Shown here in pieces: positions 44,501 through 59,500 of a DNA stretch of 64,000 bases; the first letter of the stretch is position 1, and each line of letters begins with the position of its first letter. The notes beneath the pieces were generated by a model. The model saw nothing but the letters and a program-made list of their open reading frames with translations. It did no database searches and was not told the DNA's origin. The stretch is from Nematopogon swammerdamellus (lineage: Eukaryota > Arthropoda > Insecta > Lepidoptera > Adelidae), in NCBI GenBank assembly GCA_946902875.1, contig OX336353.1:20597151-20661150 (forward strand), read 5' to 3'. The position numbers were made by a program, and so were the translations under genes.

Positions 44501-47500
44501 ATACTTCGGCGGCTTAGGGTGTGGCACAGGGGGAGCCAGTGGGGTTGTAGTTGTTTATACCTCGGCGGCGGATAGCACTGCGTAGGGGGGAGCTGGTGGG
44601 GTTGTAGTTGTTTATACCTCGGCGGCTTAGGGTGTGGCCCAGGGGGAGCCAGTGGGTTTCTAGTTGTTTATACCTCGGCGGCAGATAGCACTGCGTAGGG
44701 GGAGCAAGTGGGGTTGTAGTTGTTTATACCTCGGCGGCTTAGGGTGTGGCCCAGGGGGAGCCAGTGGGTTTCTAGTTGTTTATACCTCGGCGGCGGATAG
44801 CACTGCGTAGGGGGAGCAAGTGGAGTTGTAGTTGTTTATACTTCGGCGGCTTAGGGTGTGGCACAGGGGGAGCAAGTGGGGCTGTAGTTGTTTATACCTC
44901 GGCGGCGGAGGGCGCGGCGTAGGGGGAGCCGGTGGGGTTGTAGTTGGCGACGGGACCGGCCACGTCCGCGTACGACACGTTGGGGCAGGAACCCGACTGT
45001 GGGTCGTCCACCACCTTCGAAAGGATCATCAGGCATGCCTTCTTGTTGTTCTCCTTCTCGCCTGCAATCAGTCACGACCACCAACATACATCAGTGTGTT
45101 TGGACCGGTACCAAAACAGAGTGAACAAAACAGTGGTAACACTTTCTTTTATTTTAGGTTTAGTATAGTTTATTTATGGTTTTGGTTCTAGCGTCAAGAG
45201 TTAGTAGTAGAAACCAAATTTATCAAAGTGTTTTTAGCAATTGAATAGAAAAGAATAAAAACACTTCATTGCATAAAGGTAATAAAACAGTACACGAAAG
45301 AAACTACATTAGTGGCAAACGCGGACTACTATAATAAAATCTTGCAGTCAACTTTATCTATTAGCTAAGGATAAATTTTTTCTTACTTTGAGTGTTTTTT
45401 TTCTTATTCAGGAGACTATACATAAAAACCCAATAGAATGGCATAGGTACTTAGACCATACATACATTATACTCAATAATGGAAGGCCATAATTATGAAA
45501 ATCCGGCTCCAAGGACCAAAACACAATACACACCTACGACGGTGATGCAGCGCTCCTGCAGCGATATGTCCTTGGCCTTCTGTGAGATCTGCACGTAGCT
45601 CCCGCTCGCCTCCTTCACCTGCTTGATGTAGTTGCCTCCCTTGCCGATTATCATGCCCGCCGTCGAGTTCGGCACAAGAATCTTCACCTGCAAACCGGTC
45701 GATAATACTTTTAACACTCTGTGTCAAGGCCATTCAATAAAAACTTAATAAGGAAAATCTCCATGACAGTTTTCAAACTTAGAATTAGCTGCCCAGTTTT
45801 ATCGTTGCAAAATCATGAAAATAAAGAGAACAATAAATGGTCCAAACCGGACTTTACCTGGACCCGCTATAGAGATAAGCAATTTCAACATCTTCAATTC
45901 ATTCTCTAAATGGAAATGCAGTCATTCCGACTTCATCCACTAATGTTCTGTTTGAGTGCACTGCTGGGTGTTAAGTTTCTTTTATTTGGTAAGTTTTATG
46001 TACATGCCTGTTTGTTTTCCAAAATAAATAAAAATTTAATATTAGAGTTATAAGTACGAACTTTGAAATTCTTTATTCAAGAAAATATATAAAAGTAATA
46101 CGTAAATAACTAAAGAATTAAAACCTACCTAACAAACATTAAAATTTATAAATTAAAATTATTAAATTAACTATAACTACCTATCAAATTTAATTAAAAG
46201 ACAAATATAATGTATTAAAAAAAAAACTATAACTAAAAAACCCACTAACTAAAAACTAACTTATAAATTATATATTTCCTCAAGGGGCGTCGTCCCCGGG
46301 ATGGTTCCCAGGATGGCGGCCGCGTTGCCCCTCTGTATCCCCAGACTAAGCCGTCAAAAAAATAAATAAAAAAAGAACAAATGAACATTACATAGCTTTC
46401 GAGATTTTTTTTTTGCAGGAATGGAATAGCAGGTTGTATATACCTGCTTGTCCCTATCCTGCGCGAGCTTTGTGTCGACGCCGTCCGGGAAGGGCTTCAC
46501 CAGCTCCGGCTTCTCCTTTATCTTGTCCATGATGAAGTCCAGCACCACCATGATGGCCTCAACCGAGCCAGTGATCAGGCACGCTCGCTCCGATGTGCCT
46601 GCGCGCATTCACACACCGTCACATCAGGCATCCTCTCGCTGTAATCGGCGTTGTGCTGCCATAATATGTGTGAATGCCCGCACAACACCCGAACCTAAGT
46701 ATTAGGCAAGGTAACTAACAACTAACAAGCAGAGTAATTAACTAGTAAGCAGAGTAATAACTAGTAAGCAGAGTAATAACTAGTAAGCAGAGTAATTTAG
46801 TAACTAACAAGCAGAGTGTAAGCACGGTTACAGCTACTTTCCGCATGACTAATGTGGAAGGACCGTGGTCATGGTGACAGATGGCTAGCATGTCGCCCTT
46901 TAGCACGGCATCTTGTCCTTATCCCTTAATTGACTTTTATGACATGCACGCGGAGAGATGCAGTGGGACTACCCTGCAGTGGCACATTGACACGCATGCA
47001 CCTATCTGCAGTCTAGACCACTTATTATGCAAGGTTATTCGAATAAATTATTTAAATTGTTTTTCAAACCTCAATATTATATTGGCTTGAATGTTTGTAT
47101 TTTTCGTTCTAAACAAGTCACTTACAATTTATTGCGGTTGGTGGGAGGGACCTGTAAATAGGTCGTAGTATGTAGCATGACCTTGAGTTTGTTTAAGCAT
47201 AGATTGGGCCGAGCCAATTTAGTCCGTTCCCAAACTAATGTGGTATCTCACACTACGTGAATATATTGAGTTCACCAACTCCGGCAATCAAACCAATAAA
47301 CAGCACACTTCCTACATGCTCTGAATGATATTCTGCAGAACTCTGGAATGTAAGCGCTACTTCATTCTTCTGTGTTCAACATTATTTTGTTTCCATAATG
47401 TTATTTTTTAATAGTTTATGAAATATGACAATTTTATTTCAGTTTCATATACTTACACGGTGTTATATTTTAGGTGGAGCTTTTTTATTTCACTAGAAAT

Positions 47501-50500
47501 TCTGCATGTGAAACTGGAAATTTTTAGTTCAGTTATAATTTTTCTTATGTTAAATGTTATTTTTTTCGGTACTGAATGAAGATAAAAAAAAATTCTCAAA
47601 ATAAAAAATTTTAGAACAAAAATTATTCAGTTTCATGTGTACAATCACCCCTTTCAGATACTACCATCTATTAATATAGGTGGGAGAACTCGTGGGTTTA
47701 AAATCCGACGATCAGGTTGACATTGGGACCATGTCGCCTATCTCTAAGGATTGAAACTACATCGTCTACTTCTCAAAGGTGTCCAATTCTTCGCGGTCTT
47801 GTTTCACACTTCAATATCTACAAATTCTCAAAGGGAAAGCGAACCTGGATAAAAGTCATGAGACTTGGACATCTTGACCCTCGCGCCCGTGTCCTTCTGC
47901 AGCTGGGCGATGGTCTCGCCTCCCTTGCCGATGATGGCGCCCGCCACCATCGACGGCACCAGCACTTTGAAGTGGTACGTCGCCTCCGCCGCTGCACATC
48001 ACACTACTTGTTACTAATCCGCTAGACGGACCGCCCGCATCTTTCCACGCTTTCCGACATTCGTTGATACGAGTAAACTCACTCGAGAGAAAAGGGAGCC
48101 TGATGCAGATACAAACTCTCAAATGTTTGTACTTTAGTTCACATTAACACGTTCAAACCGGGACCGGGGGGTGTACCACCGGTGGCGCACACGCGAGCGG
48201 TACACGGAACGGGGTGAATACCGCCGGTGGCACACTCGTGGGTGATACATAAAATAGGGATGCACCATTGCTGACGCACCCACTCACAGACGATTCTAGA
48301 TTTCTTTACAGCAAGGGATTACATTTTAATGTTATGTGCTCCCGCTCTGAGGATCAGTTTTATCTTCTTAGCCTGGCACAGGATTCCTGGTAAAAGAAAT
48401 AATGAAACAGTATGAATGTGCGCCCGTCATGAGGGCATACTGAGCAAAATAATTCCCGGTCTGAAGGTGCTAAGGTTCAAGGAAGCTCTTTGATGTTGCT
48501 CTTTAGTAAGTGGGCAATTCACACAAGATGTTTATAATATATTATTTTCTACAGAGAAAATAAAATATACCATGTAATACTTCTATGAGAAATTCGTAAA
48601 ATATTAAGAAGATGGTATCGAGAGATTGGCTGGAAACAGTCTTAAACATAATACAGAAGCGTGGATAGATGTTTGTGCTTGATGTATGTAGAATAAGATT
48701 CCCTTTCGACACATGAGATGTTACAAGCTAAAGTAATAAGAAAAGGCAAATGTAAACAAGTTGAATTTGTTTGTTTCTCAATGTGGTGGATCTCGCCTAC
48801 TGTGAGACTTCACACGGCTTATTAGAGTAGTAGAGATGTGGTGGGTGACAAACGAGCTCGCTCGCACCAAAATGCTGAATGTTAATTCGGTGTACATGTG
48901 GAGAAGCGTGTTGACTGGAACGGAGTGTAATAGACTGAGTTCTGAAGAAGATCCGAGCGCATATCGCTCGCATTGTGAATAATCAATAATCATTTGACGT
49001 CTACGTTCAACCAGCTGTGAGTTTCACTTCCTTTTATGTAAAATATCTATTTTCTAAGCAGGTCATTGATTTAACTTTCTTTTGCAGTTAGGTAATTTTG
49101 AAAAAAAAAAGACTAAATGTTACCTGTTTTACTTTCTGTTGAGAGTGTACATTTTCAAGCGGAAAGGAAAATATAACGCACTGGTAATTTCTATAACACG
49201 GAAACAATATTATCTACTACAATAGCGACATATCTACACATCGAAAAATGGTTAATGTATGAAAAAAAAAAAGCTTGACAATAAGCGACCTTTACCGACG
49301 ACCTCGACATACCTACATGTTTTTTTCCTCATTTTAATAACCATTGTCAATGTCTGCAGAGAAAAAGCTAAAGATCGTGGTATTGTATATTCAGAGATAG
49401 AATATTATACAGGGGCAGGCAGAGATCAAATCAGTACAAAGTTAATGATAATAGAATTCAGAGCTTCAGTATGTAAAGGCGAAAACATCTGAAACTCCAC
49501 AATGATTCTAGGATCAGAACCAGTCAAAAGTGGTTCTTATTTGTACAGGCGTTGAGACCGAATCAACACCACGCTGAAGTAATTAATTCCGCCACCATTT
49601 ACGTAATGGGATTGCGGCCATTAGCATTTTAAATAAAAACACAACACACTGCAGACTGGCCTGCTGCCGAGTCCTCTTAGTCGATCGCGGTTCGCACGTA
49701 TAGGGGTTTGAACGCTATGTAACATGTGGATTTCAGTCGAGATCTGTTAACTGTTGGAACGGAGCAGCATAGCTGATATGATGCGGTGCTGTGCTGTTGC
49801 CTTATCGGAGCAAATTTCGCGTTTGTTCCAGCGCTTGTGGAATTAAAATGTATTTTTATCACATGAACACATTTAGACATGGAGTTCAATTTGATAACTC
49901 TTGCAGCCACATGCAATAATAATATTATGGACTGCTATGGGTAGTTAGGTGTGCCCCGAGCATGTTCACATACAGGCAATTTGAACAGTAATAAATGTCC
50001 AAGTAACTTGTAGATAGACTAATGTTGAAAGTTTATTTGTCCTGGATTTGAATTTTATAGACCTGATGAAGAAGCCAGAAGTCTAGTGCGTAGTAAAATT
50101 GGGGATGACTCAGACATGATATCTAAACCGGTCCCAAGTACACAATGTTGAGTAGAGGCAACTTTAGTTAGCTGAACTCAATATAAAAATACCGCCGCCA
50201 AGCAGTAGCTGCTCGACTGATGCAAAATGCCAAAATAATCCAACATAAATTAAATGTATGTATGGCCTGAATGTGAATCACACACAACCGATACGAAAAT
50301 GCATTAAATGGAAAACAGCCAACATTTGTATTTTCAGAGATGGTATTAAAAGAATAAAACTACAACGTTTCTACCAAAATACGTACAAAATATAATCAAA
50401 TTATATGTACATAAAGTTTTATGTCGCAGGTATATTACACCCCGTTATAGTTACCTAGTTACAGAAACTGTAGCTTACTTACTTTAAATTTGTTTTATGG

Positions 50501-53500
50501 AACCTAACACAGGTGTATATTATTTATTGTTGTTTATTGTTTTGAGTATTGTTATGGCTGTAAGACTGCACTCGAACTTGTCACAATTTCTTCTATCCGG
50601 TTCGATTAAACCCACGAAGAAGAACACGTTTTGTTTCTCATAAATATTATTACAAGTAATTTAGTGAACAACTTAAAAACATAAAATTAACATCAAACTC
50701 GAAATGTAATAAAAATCTGATGTTTTGAGGCATGCCATCATTCAATGCCTTATGTCTATGTCTATTACCTATAAAAAATAATAGGGTAGGATCAGCTCCA
50801 TAGATCCATACATGCCACCAGTATGCTTTGTTCTTGTTCTGTGTTCTAGTAACATTGAGTAGGTACATAATAGATTTAATCTACTTAATAATATACCATA
50901 GATATGATCACATTTACATGAAATCCGGATATCCGCAGGATATTCAATACTATAATATACAGGTATTCCAGATCAATCGCATAATATTATATTACCACCA
51001 TGTGATTGCTAACTCATAAATAAGCCACAAAATTAGGGTGGACAGACTCAAATTGTTTTTATCAACTGTTCGCGAGTCTAAGTGAGAGGGATTTAGTAAT
51101 TGGGTTGGATTTCGTGGAGCGTTCTCTACACCTTAGGGACTCTGGGCCCTATGGGATGGAAAAGATAAGTAGGTACTATGGGGCTGATATTAACAAATTA
51201 TTGTTAAGCCCAAAAAAGAAATGGTGGGCTCTAGGTGAAAAGAGCGCTCTGTTGTGTATTAATGACATCATTTTTTCTCAAATACTATTCTATGGAACTC
51301 AGATGTTTTAGTCTCTTTTGAAATAATTTAGATTATTTTGCAATTTACTGTTTAATTTTGGAACAGTAAATTGCTTTGGGGGGAGATACCATTATTAATG
51401 TTCTACGCAAACCGAAAAGACGATAAATGAAGTTAAATTAACAAATGTGTCTGTTGACTTTCAGTGTTGACCGAAGCTGTTATAGCAGACTAGACTCGTT
51501 CGCACTTGGTTACATTACAAAATATGTGTTACATACTACATAGAGCGCACGCGGCGGCGGCGGCGGCGGCCGCGTCAAAGTCAATTATTAATAGTATGCC
51601 GAATGCCTCATTACGTGTTGTCTGTCAATGAAAATTGAAAGTGGTCCGCTCGCTTGAACATAGGAGACTTATATCCGACACAACTATTTTATTCAAAATT
51701 CTAAACAATTTAATAAACTGTCCATTTCTATTAGAAGAGATTTGTTTTAAATTTCTAAGGGCTAGCGCTAGACTGTCCAATTTCATTCCTATTATAGTTG
51801 AAACACATAAAACGAAGCTAGAAAATGTTTCGTCCCTCTCTCGAATTTGCCGCAACTACAATGTTACTTACCTACAACACCGTTTTTTTTTTCTGTGGCT
51901 TATGTGGTCAATCGGGGATGTGGTCGTTAATGGGATGTGGCAGTTGGAGGAAGCGGCCTAAAAAATGTAATAAAAAAAAATTATAATAAAAAAAGTTTAA
52001 ATGTTGTTCGAAAGAAAAGCTGAAATGTATCATTTGTATGGTTGCGTAGAATTTTTCTGGCTTTGTAATTTTGAAATAAAGAAAATTTGTATTAGGTATG
52101 CAGGTCCAGGTGAAGCTCAATGCCTAAGATACTCGTATTTTCTGCCGGTCTACTTTTCCAATGAAAATATTTGGGTACTTATGGAGAATATTTTGAGTTG
52201 CCAAATCAGCATTTCCTTTCCTATGATGTTAGAAAATTATGTCCTCATATCATTCCATATCATTCTCTGATGTTAGGAAACCTGTACACTGACAACTGGC
52301 ATTATGCAATAAGCTCGCCTTCTGCACAGCACAATAAGAGTAATAAAAATGCAAAACTTGTGCATCTTGCATAGATAGCGGCGCCATAATGCTCTGTCCG
52401 TGCCACGCATATTTTAAACGCACACTTAACATGTAATTGATAGCAACAACAGACACGAACGCGAGTGCGCCCTACACCAGACAGAGGTCGGCCAACTTTG
52501 CCGCCAGAAGAGCCAAATACTCAATTTTAAAACAATTTCAAAGAGCTGCAGTCAATTTTGTTTGAATTTATTAAAAAGTTTGGACAATTTCGTCAAAGTT
52601 CGTCAGCCTCGATAGCTCAGTGGTGCAGACAGTCAACTGTCGCTATTGAATGTTAAATTTTTATATATGAACCCGTCCTCTACGGAAGCATTAACCAAAA
52701 CAATCCTTCTACTACACCAGGTGGCGGGCGCGATCGGCGCCGGCGCATTACTCTCGAAAAAAAATCATTTTGGAAGATTTTTCCATGAAACTTCATGAAC
52801 TAACATAGGGATTGTATTTACAGATAAATATTCTAGCTATAAATAGTATTTTTTTATATATATTGCATATTATTATTTTGTAAAGTTGTGTTATATGAAA
52901 ATCGCGACCTGTCTCAGATTTTTTATTTTTATAAATTTATTAGACCGGAAATCGGTCACATAGTATTTTTATTATAAACACTAATAAATAACGGACCTAA
53001 TCATACCTTTCTTGTGTATCAGCAGCCCCCGTGTCAACCACAATAAAATTTTGAATTCGCAAAAAATGTTGGCAAAAAAAACACTTTCACCAAGTTTCTA
53101 GGCGAAACCTAGGTCACAAAAATGGCTCATTTCTCGTAAATTTACGACATGCAAGCACTAAGCGGCACATATTATTCAACTAGAAGAACTAAGGAACATT
53201 TCTGTCACCTCACTTTTTCCAAAAAAACGATTTATTTTGAGAAACAAGCTTCTCAAAACAGGCAAAGTTTGTATGGCGCGAGACCTAGGTCACAAAAATG
53301 GCTTGTTTCTCGTAAATGTACGACATGTAAGCACTAAACGGCATATATTATTCAACTAGAAGAACTAATGAACATTTCTGTCACCTCACTTTCTCCAAAA
53401 AACCGATTTATTTTGAGAAACAAGCTTTGACAACAACAACAAACAGGAAAAAATTGTCAGTATGGAGTAGGACTTTTCTTCGACTTTTTACGTAAAATGC

Positions 53501-56500
53501 ATCTCAACTCAGTACAAACAAATGTACTCAATAGGTCCGGAATATAATGAAAAAGAGAAAAAACATCACTTACCGGTCCATTCTTCTGTATTTGGTGAAC
53601 AAACTCAACGAACATTCACTACACCGACCCACAACACAACACCCACAACAATGACGACAGATATGATATTTTTTTCCTACTCTGTCGGCTCGTTATAGTC
53701 TTCGGTAATGATAGTGTTGGTAGATCAATTTTGTCAACTTTATAGTATGTCTCTTTGTAGTAATACTCCCAAAGTAGATTGTGTAGGGAAAAATTATTTT
53801 TCGGCCCATGCAGCGGTTTGGAGCGGTGGCGGGTTAATATTGACCGCTCCATAGATGACGGTATAAATGCTCGGCGGGCAATATTGCCCGCTCCAGTGAT
53901 GAAGGGTTTTTCGACTGTGTTGTCGTCATCAGTGAAAAATATAACATATTATGTAGTTGATATTTATGACATATGAGTGGTTGATATGGTTTTTTTTAAA
54001 AAAAAAAAAAAAAAAACCGTGAAAAAAGACCGTGTCGGTCGAAACGGCTATGTAAATAGTTTGTGTTTTCCGACCAGTTCAGTGTAGCCGGCACGATCAA
54101 AGGGGGAAGACATGGCACTTAGTTCACCCGGTGTTATGGGCTGACATCACGGACGTTGCAGGTGATGTAGCCAACCGTGTTAAATTCCATAAAAAAAAAA
54201 AAAAAATATAACCAAAATAATTATGGTTACCTATTTATTCAAATAAAATTATAAACATCCGTGCTATATTGCTATGATCACTTGCTGTTGCTATGAGCAC
54301 TGCTGTCGCTATGAGTACTTGCTGTTGCTATGAGCACTTGCTGTCGCTATGAGCGCTTGCTGTCGCTATGAGCACTTGCTGTTGCTATTAGCACGCGCGG
54401 TGTTGCGGCGGCAGCGGCGGCTACCACTATTAAGTAATCTGTGGCGGCGACAGCAATACCTCGAATAATTATTTAGTCAAGGTTTCCAAAGAGCCCCAGT
54501 GTTGTAGACAAAGAGTGCCTCACACGATGATAACATTGCAGCGTACTCGATGATTGTCCTTACAAAATTCACCCCCCCCCCCCCCCCCCCCCCCAGCTTT
54601 ACGAGCAGCCCACCCAGAGCGCTGGTACGCTCGTAAACTAAATTGTTATCAATATGGACAAGTGGGCGGCGCGACGACAGAGCGTACGACGGACGTGCGC
54701 GTGCGATTTGCGTCGAGTCAAATCCGCACTGTCCCGACTATTTTATTTTCTAGCGTGCTATCGCGTATACAATAATTTGTGGAGTTCTGTACACGATGAT
54801 CAAAGTATTTGTGTATGAATGAACCAAACCAGATAGATTCTGTACATTTTGAAAACATGAACCGTGGTGCTGTTAAATGATTTCTATTGAATTAGATTAG
54901 AACATCAACATCTGCATTAAATTGAGAAAAAAAGTGTGCACAACAGTCGAAATTCTATTAATTTTTTTCTCAAAAATAATTTGTTTAATAGCACAAATAA
55001 AACAAATCATTACAACCAGTGAAATAGAGGACACAACTGAAAGATACACGGTCACAGACAAACATTTGGATAGCGAAATGGGCTTAATAGGCTCCATGTG
55101 TCGATAGTATGTGGGATAGAAGAGGACCTACTCCATATACTGTTGGAATTTGCCCGGAACCTAGAACTGAGGCAGAAGCTATTGAGTGACCTAAGAACTG
55201 ACAGACTCAACTTGTTTTTTTATTAAAGTACAAGAAGCCTTGGGACGAGCTCAGGGGGAAAGTCTGAATCCATACAAGTTTTCTTTTTGTAAAGTCACAG
55301 GCATTGATTCGTGCTGAAGTAGATTAAAATATCAATATATGATGTCAGCACATAACACCGGGTGAACTAGGTGCCATGTCAGTGCTTCCCTTCGGTCGTG
55401 CCGGCTACACTGAACTGGACGGAAAACACAAACTACTATGGGGCTGGCATAGCCAAAAATGGCTAAAGCCTTAAACAAAGTAAAGATAAACAAAAAAAAA
55501 CCTCCAATCCAATCCAATCTTCCAAAAAAAACAGATGTCCATGTCAACTCCCGTTTACGATAATAATATGTACCTATTCATCACAAAAACACATCTGCAG
55601 AAATGAGAAGCAATCGTAACAGTGGTGATGTGAGGGTAGCGACTATCATCAAACGTCCATAACGGCGCGTAGGTAATTCACTTCACAAGAGACACGATAC
55701 TGTCAATAGTTACTGTATGTATACAGTTGATAACCTATCTGCTTAACCTGCTGCTAAAGAGGCTCGCTATCTCGCATCTTATCGCTCAAATTGAGGAGTA
55801 ATGGCGTGCAATATCTACCCAGCACCCCCGCGCCGCGCCGCCGGTAGCCACTGTGCTGTGCCTGGACTGACTACTGTCCCATCTTAACGAACTGTTTGTA
55901 CAATACATTTATAGAACCATGTCACAATCACTAGCACTACTACCTACATTACAGTACAGGGCTGTTTTTGTTTGGTTGATAAATTATTTTTTATTTAGAA
56001 TAGAACATAATACAGATTTTGTTTTATGGTTTCCATAAAAAAAAATCTACATCTGACACGGTTGGCTACATCACCTAACATTCCATAACACCTTGGTGAA
56101 CTATGTGCCATGTCAGTGTTTCCTTTTGGTCGTGCCGACTACACTGAACTGGACGGAAAACACAAACTATTTACATAGGTAGCCGTTTCAAAAGACCTTT
56201 CATTCAGTGCGGTGGTACCAACCCAGGCGGATTAAATCCTACCACCTAGTAGTAGGTCAGAAAGAAGGTACAGTACAGTTTTACGTTTATTTCCTGATTC
56301 ACAACATTATACGAAACATAGAGGTAGGAGGAACCGGGAGTCAGCTCGGGAGGGGCTCAGTTAATGTGCTACGGCTCCCCAGGGCTGCTCCCAACACACA
56401 CATTATTTATTTAGCATTCATAATATGGTAGTATTCTAATATTGAAGTTATTAGAATTTTTTATTTTAGAATTAGGTTCTGTTATAGCCCTAAGCTTGCA

Positions 56501-59500
56501 GCAAAAACCTTACTTACACGTTTTTATAAATCAGATTTTATTGTTTAGTCTTTTTGGTAAGACTTTTGTTTCGGCAAAATAAAATTTTATCACATACGAA
56601 CGAATGTCCAAGGATGTTGTTAAACACCTTATTGGCGGTAATGCTCCATGTCGCGCTTTAAAAAAAAACAACTTATATAGAATGGTGGTATATAACCTTG
56701 TCAGATAGTCAAAGAATAACACATAAAAATCTCCTATGTAAGGCTGTATGCTCTCTTTACTGAAACATGGTAGTTAATTACCCTAGAACTTAAAAATCAA
56801 GCAAACAACATTATATCCGGTGCAATTTGAATATCACTGAAGTCCGCTGTCGAGGAAGGCGAGTAACCAACCTCTACTGACTCTGATATCAAATTGGCCT
56901 AAATGTAGCATATCTACGTATTCCGTGCCATATTTCTTAAAACATATAGAATTGAAAACATAAATGGTAAATTAGTAATTGTGGTAGTTTTTTTATATTT
57001 TGGTCAGTACATTTAGTAAATTGAAACGAGTGAACGTATCTTTGCGAGACTGCGAAGAAATGGAAAGAGCTTGTCAATGATATTGAATGACTGCACTTGG
57101 AACGATCGGAAAGAAAGCTACAAGAGAGGAGATAGATGGGTTGTCGGTGTTAATGCTCCCTTAGGTACGACTATATTTACAATGGATTAAATGAATTTGA
57201 ACGGTGGTCTTGATATCGGCTCGGTGAATAGTCGTGATAAAGAGGATCTGTGCGAGTCATGATGGAAGCATACAAGAGGGCTACGTACCGACGGACACGG
57301 ATCAGTTTGGGCATTGGTACGAGTCGGGTACAAAAGATCCTGCACAACCGTCTTTCGCTGAGTAAACTTTGTCTTCGGCGGATCCCTCTCAGTTCGAGTG
57401 AAGCCGGGAAGGGGGAGGCGCGTCCAGTGTTTCCGTCGAGCGCTGACTCTAAAAGAATGCAAAAGTGCATAGATTGCAACTGTAACCACTTCCAGCAACG
57501 ATTAAAACATTTACTTAGTTCATTAGACGCTTGCATTATCTATCACTGAATCTTACATCTCGTACGGTTTAATGTGGAATCCGAACAATAGCCACCTTCC
57601 AAAGTCCGGCTGCGCCCGGTGTACTCAACTTCGACAATCGAATCCCGATGCATAGCACCACCGAGCTACCGAGGCTGACATCACAACATTCAGGTTTATT
57701 CTTGTACATTCAACTAATGATTACGGTTAGAAAAGGCCAACATATGGCAATGGATGACATAAGGCGGTAAAAATGTAGGAGTGGGAAACAAAAGAGAATG
57801 GAAGACGCCTTGAATAATGTATGAGTGAGCGAGAGGGCAGGCGAGGTGTGATCGCGACACGAGGGAACCCGGTAGTCGAATGTCATGCTCCTTCACATTT
57901 CAATTGTTTGTTTGGCCATGTGTGAGTACACATGCTGGTAATAGCAGAACATCCTTTAATATCTATATTAAGCAATCATCAAGGGGAGTTTCGACGATAT
58001 AATAGAGAACCTTAAAAATATTAGAAATATTTAGGATAAATGAAGAAAATAAAAAATATATTAAACATTAAATAATATAAAAAAATCAGAACATTTAAAT
58101 CCAATTAGAGTTGAAACAAAAATGCAATCAGATTTTACTCCACACAAGACCACAAGCTATTGTGGTAATAGCAATATAATGCTTATCATTTTTATTTATA
58201 CACCTTTTAATGTCGAACGAGGCAATCCGCCGACGCACCAAAGTAGTTGATATTGGATACCGGGTGGCTAAGCTCAAGTGGCAATGGGCTGGGCACGTCA
58301 GCCGAAGAGACGACGACCGTTGGAGTAACCGTGTCCTACACTGGCGGCCGTGGACAGGAAAACGCAGTGTGGGAAGACCACCCGCCAGGTGGGACGACGA
58401 CATCAAGTACGTCGGCGGAAAGCAGTGGTTCCGTACCGCTGAAGGCCGGGAGGACTGGAGGAATATTGGAGAGGCGTATGTCCAGCAGTGGACGCTTACA
58501 CGCTGACTGACTGACTGACTGACATTTTAATGTTTGTGTTTGAAATCTCAACCCTTGTGGCGATGGTATGTGGTATTGGTTTGTGAATATAAGGGACATT
58601 AGATTGAAGGTCTTTCAAAATTAGTTCAGAGTACGCTAAGGGGGGGTTCTGTATCATATAGGGAGTAAAACCTATATAAAATTTTTTGGACCTTGGGCTT
58701 TTTTTTTGTGTAAAATATTTTTTTATGTATTTAAATAAAAAAATAGGTGGTTGATCTTTATAACCTAATCGATTCAGTTTCATTCATAACAGTAACAAAA
58801 ATGTCTTCAGCACCATTATGATCTAACACGTGTAAGTTGGTAAAAAAAATCAAATTCTTTCTATTCCATACTAATAAAACTAAAATTGTGGTTTTTCACA
58901 ATTTCTGAAAGTGTGTTGGAAGACTTTTTTGTTCCTGGCATGAAACTGAAATGATTACTAAAATTTTTTTTTTACTTTTTACTCTAAAAAAATTTTTTTT
59001 GTAAAAAAAAATTCTTTGTTCTTCAAAAGTGATCTATTTCCGATACAGAACCCCCCCCCCCCCCCCCCCCTTAGCGTACTCTGAACTAATTTTGAAAGAC
59101 CTTATATATTAAACATTTTGAGTGAAGAACATCACAAATTCAAATAAAATGATAAATGTAGTTGTTCAAGAACAAGCTAGATAAACAAAACAACAAATTT
59201 AAATGGTGGTTTACCAGTGAATATAGATATGAACAGACCAGCTTCATAAAATAAAATAATAATAAAAAATAACTATAAATATTACAATGACAATTTTCTA
59301 AATATGTCAAACTAGGTTGTGTTTGGTTTATGTTCTAAAGTGTTCAAAATTAACTTTGAAATACAAGGACATTCCTTATGAAGGAAGTGTTCTTGTTGTG
59401 ATTTGTACAAAAATTCACTTAAATGTTTCTCCATCGTTTTTACATTAAACACAGAGTGCATTCCACTAAATTCTACAGAAATATTAGCGCAGCAGTGGCG

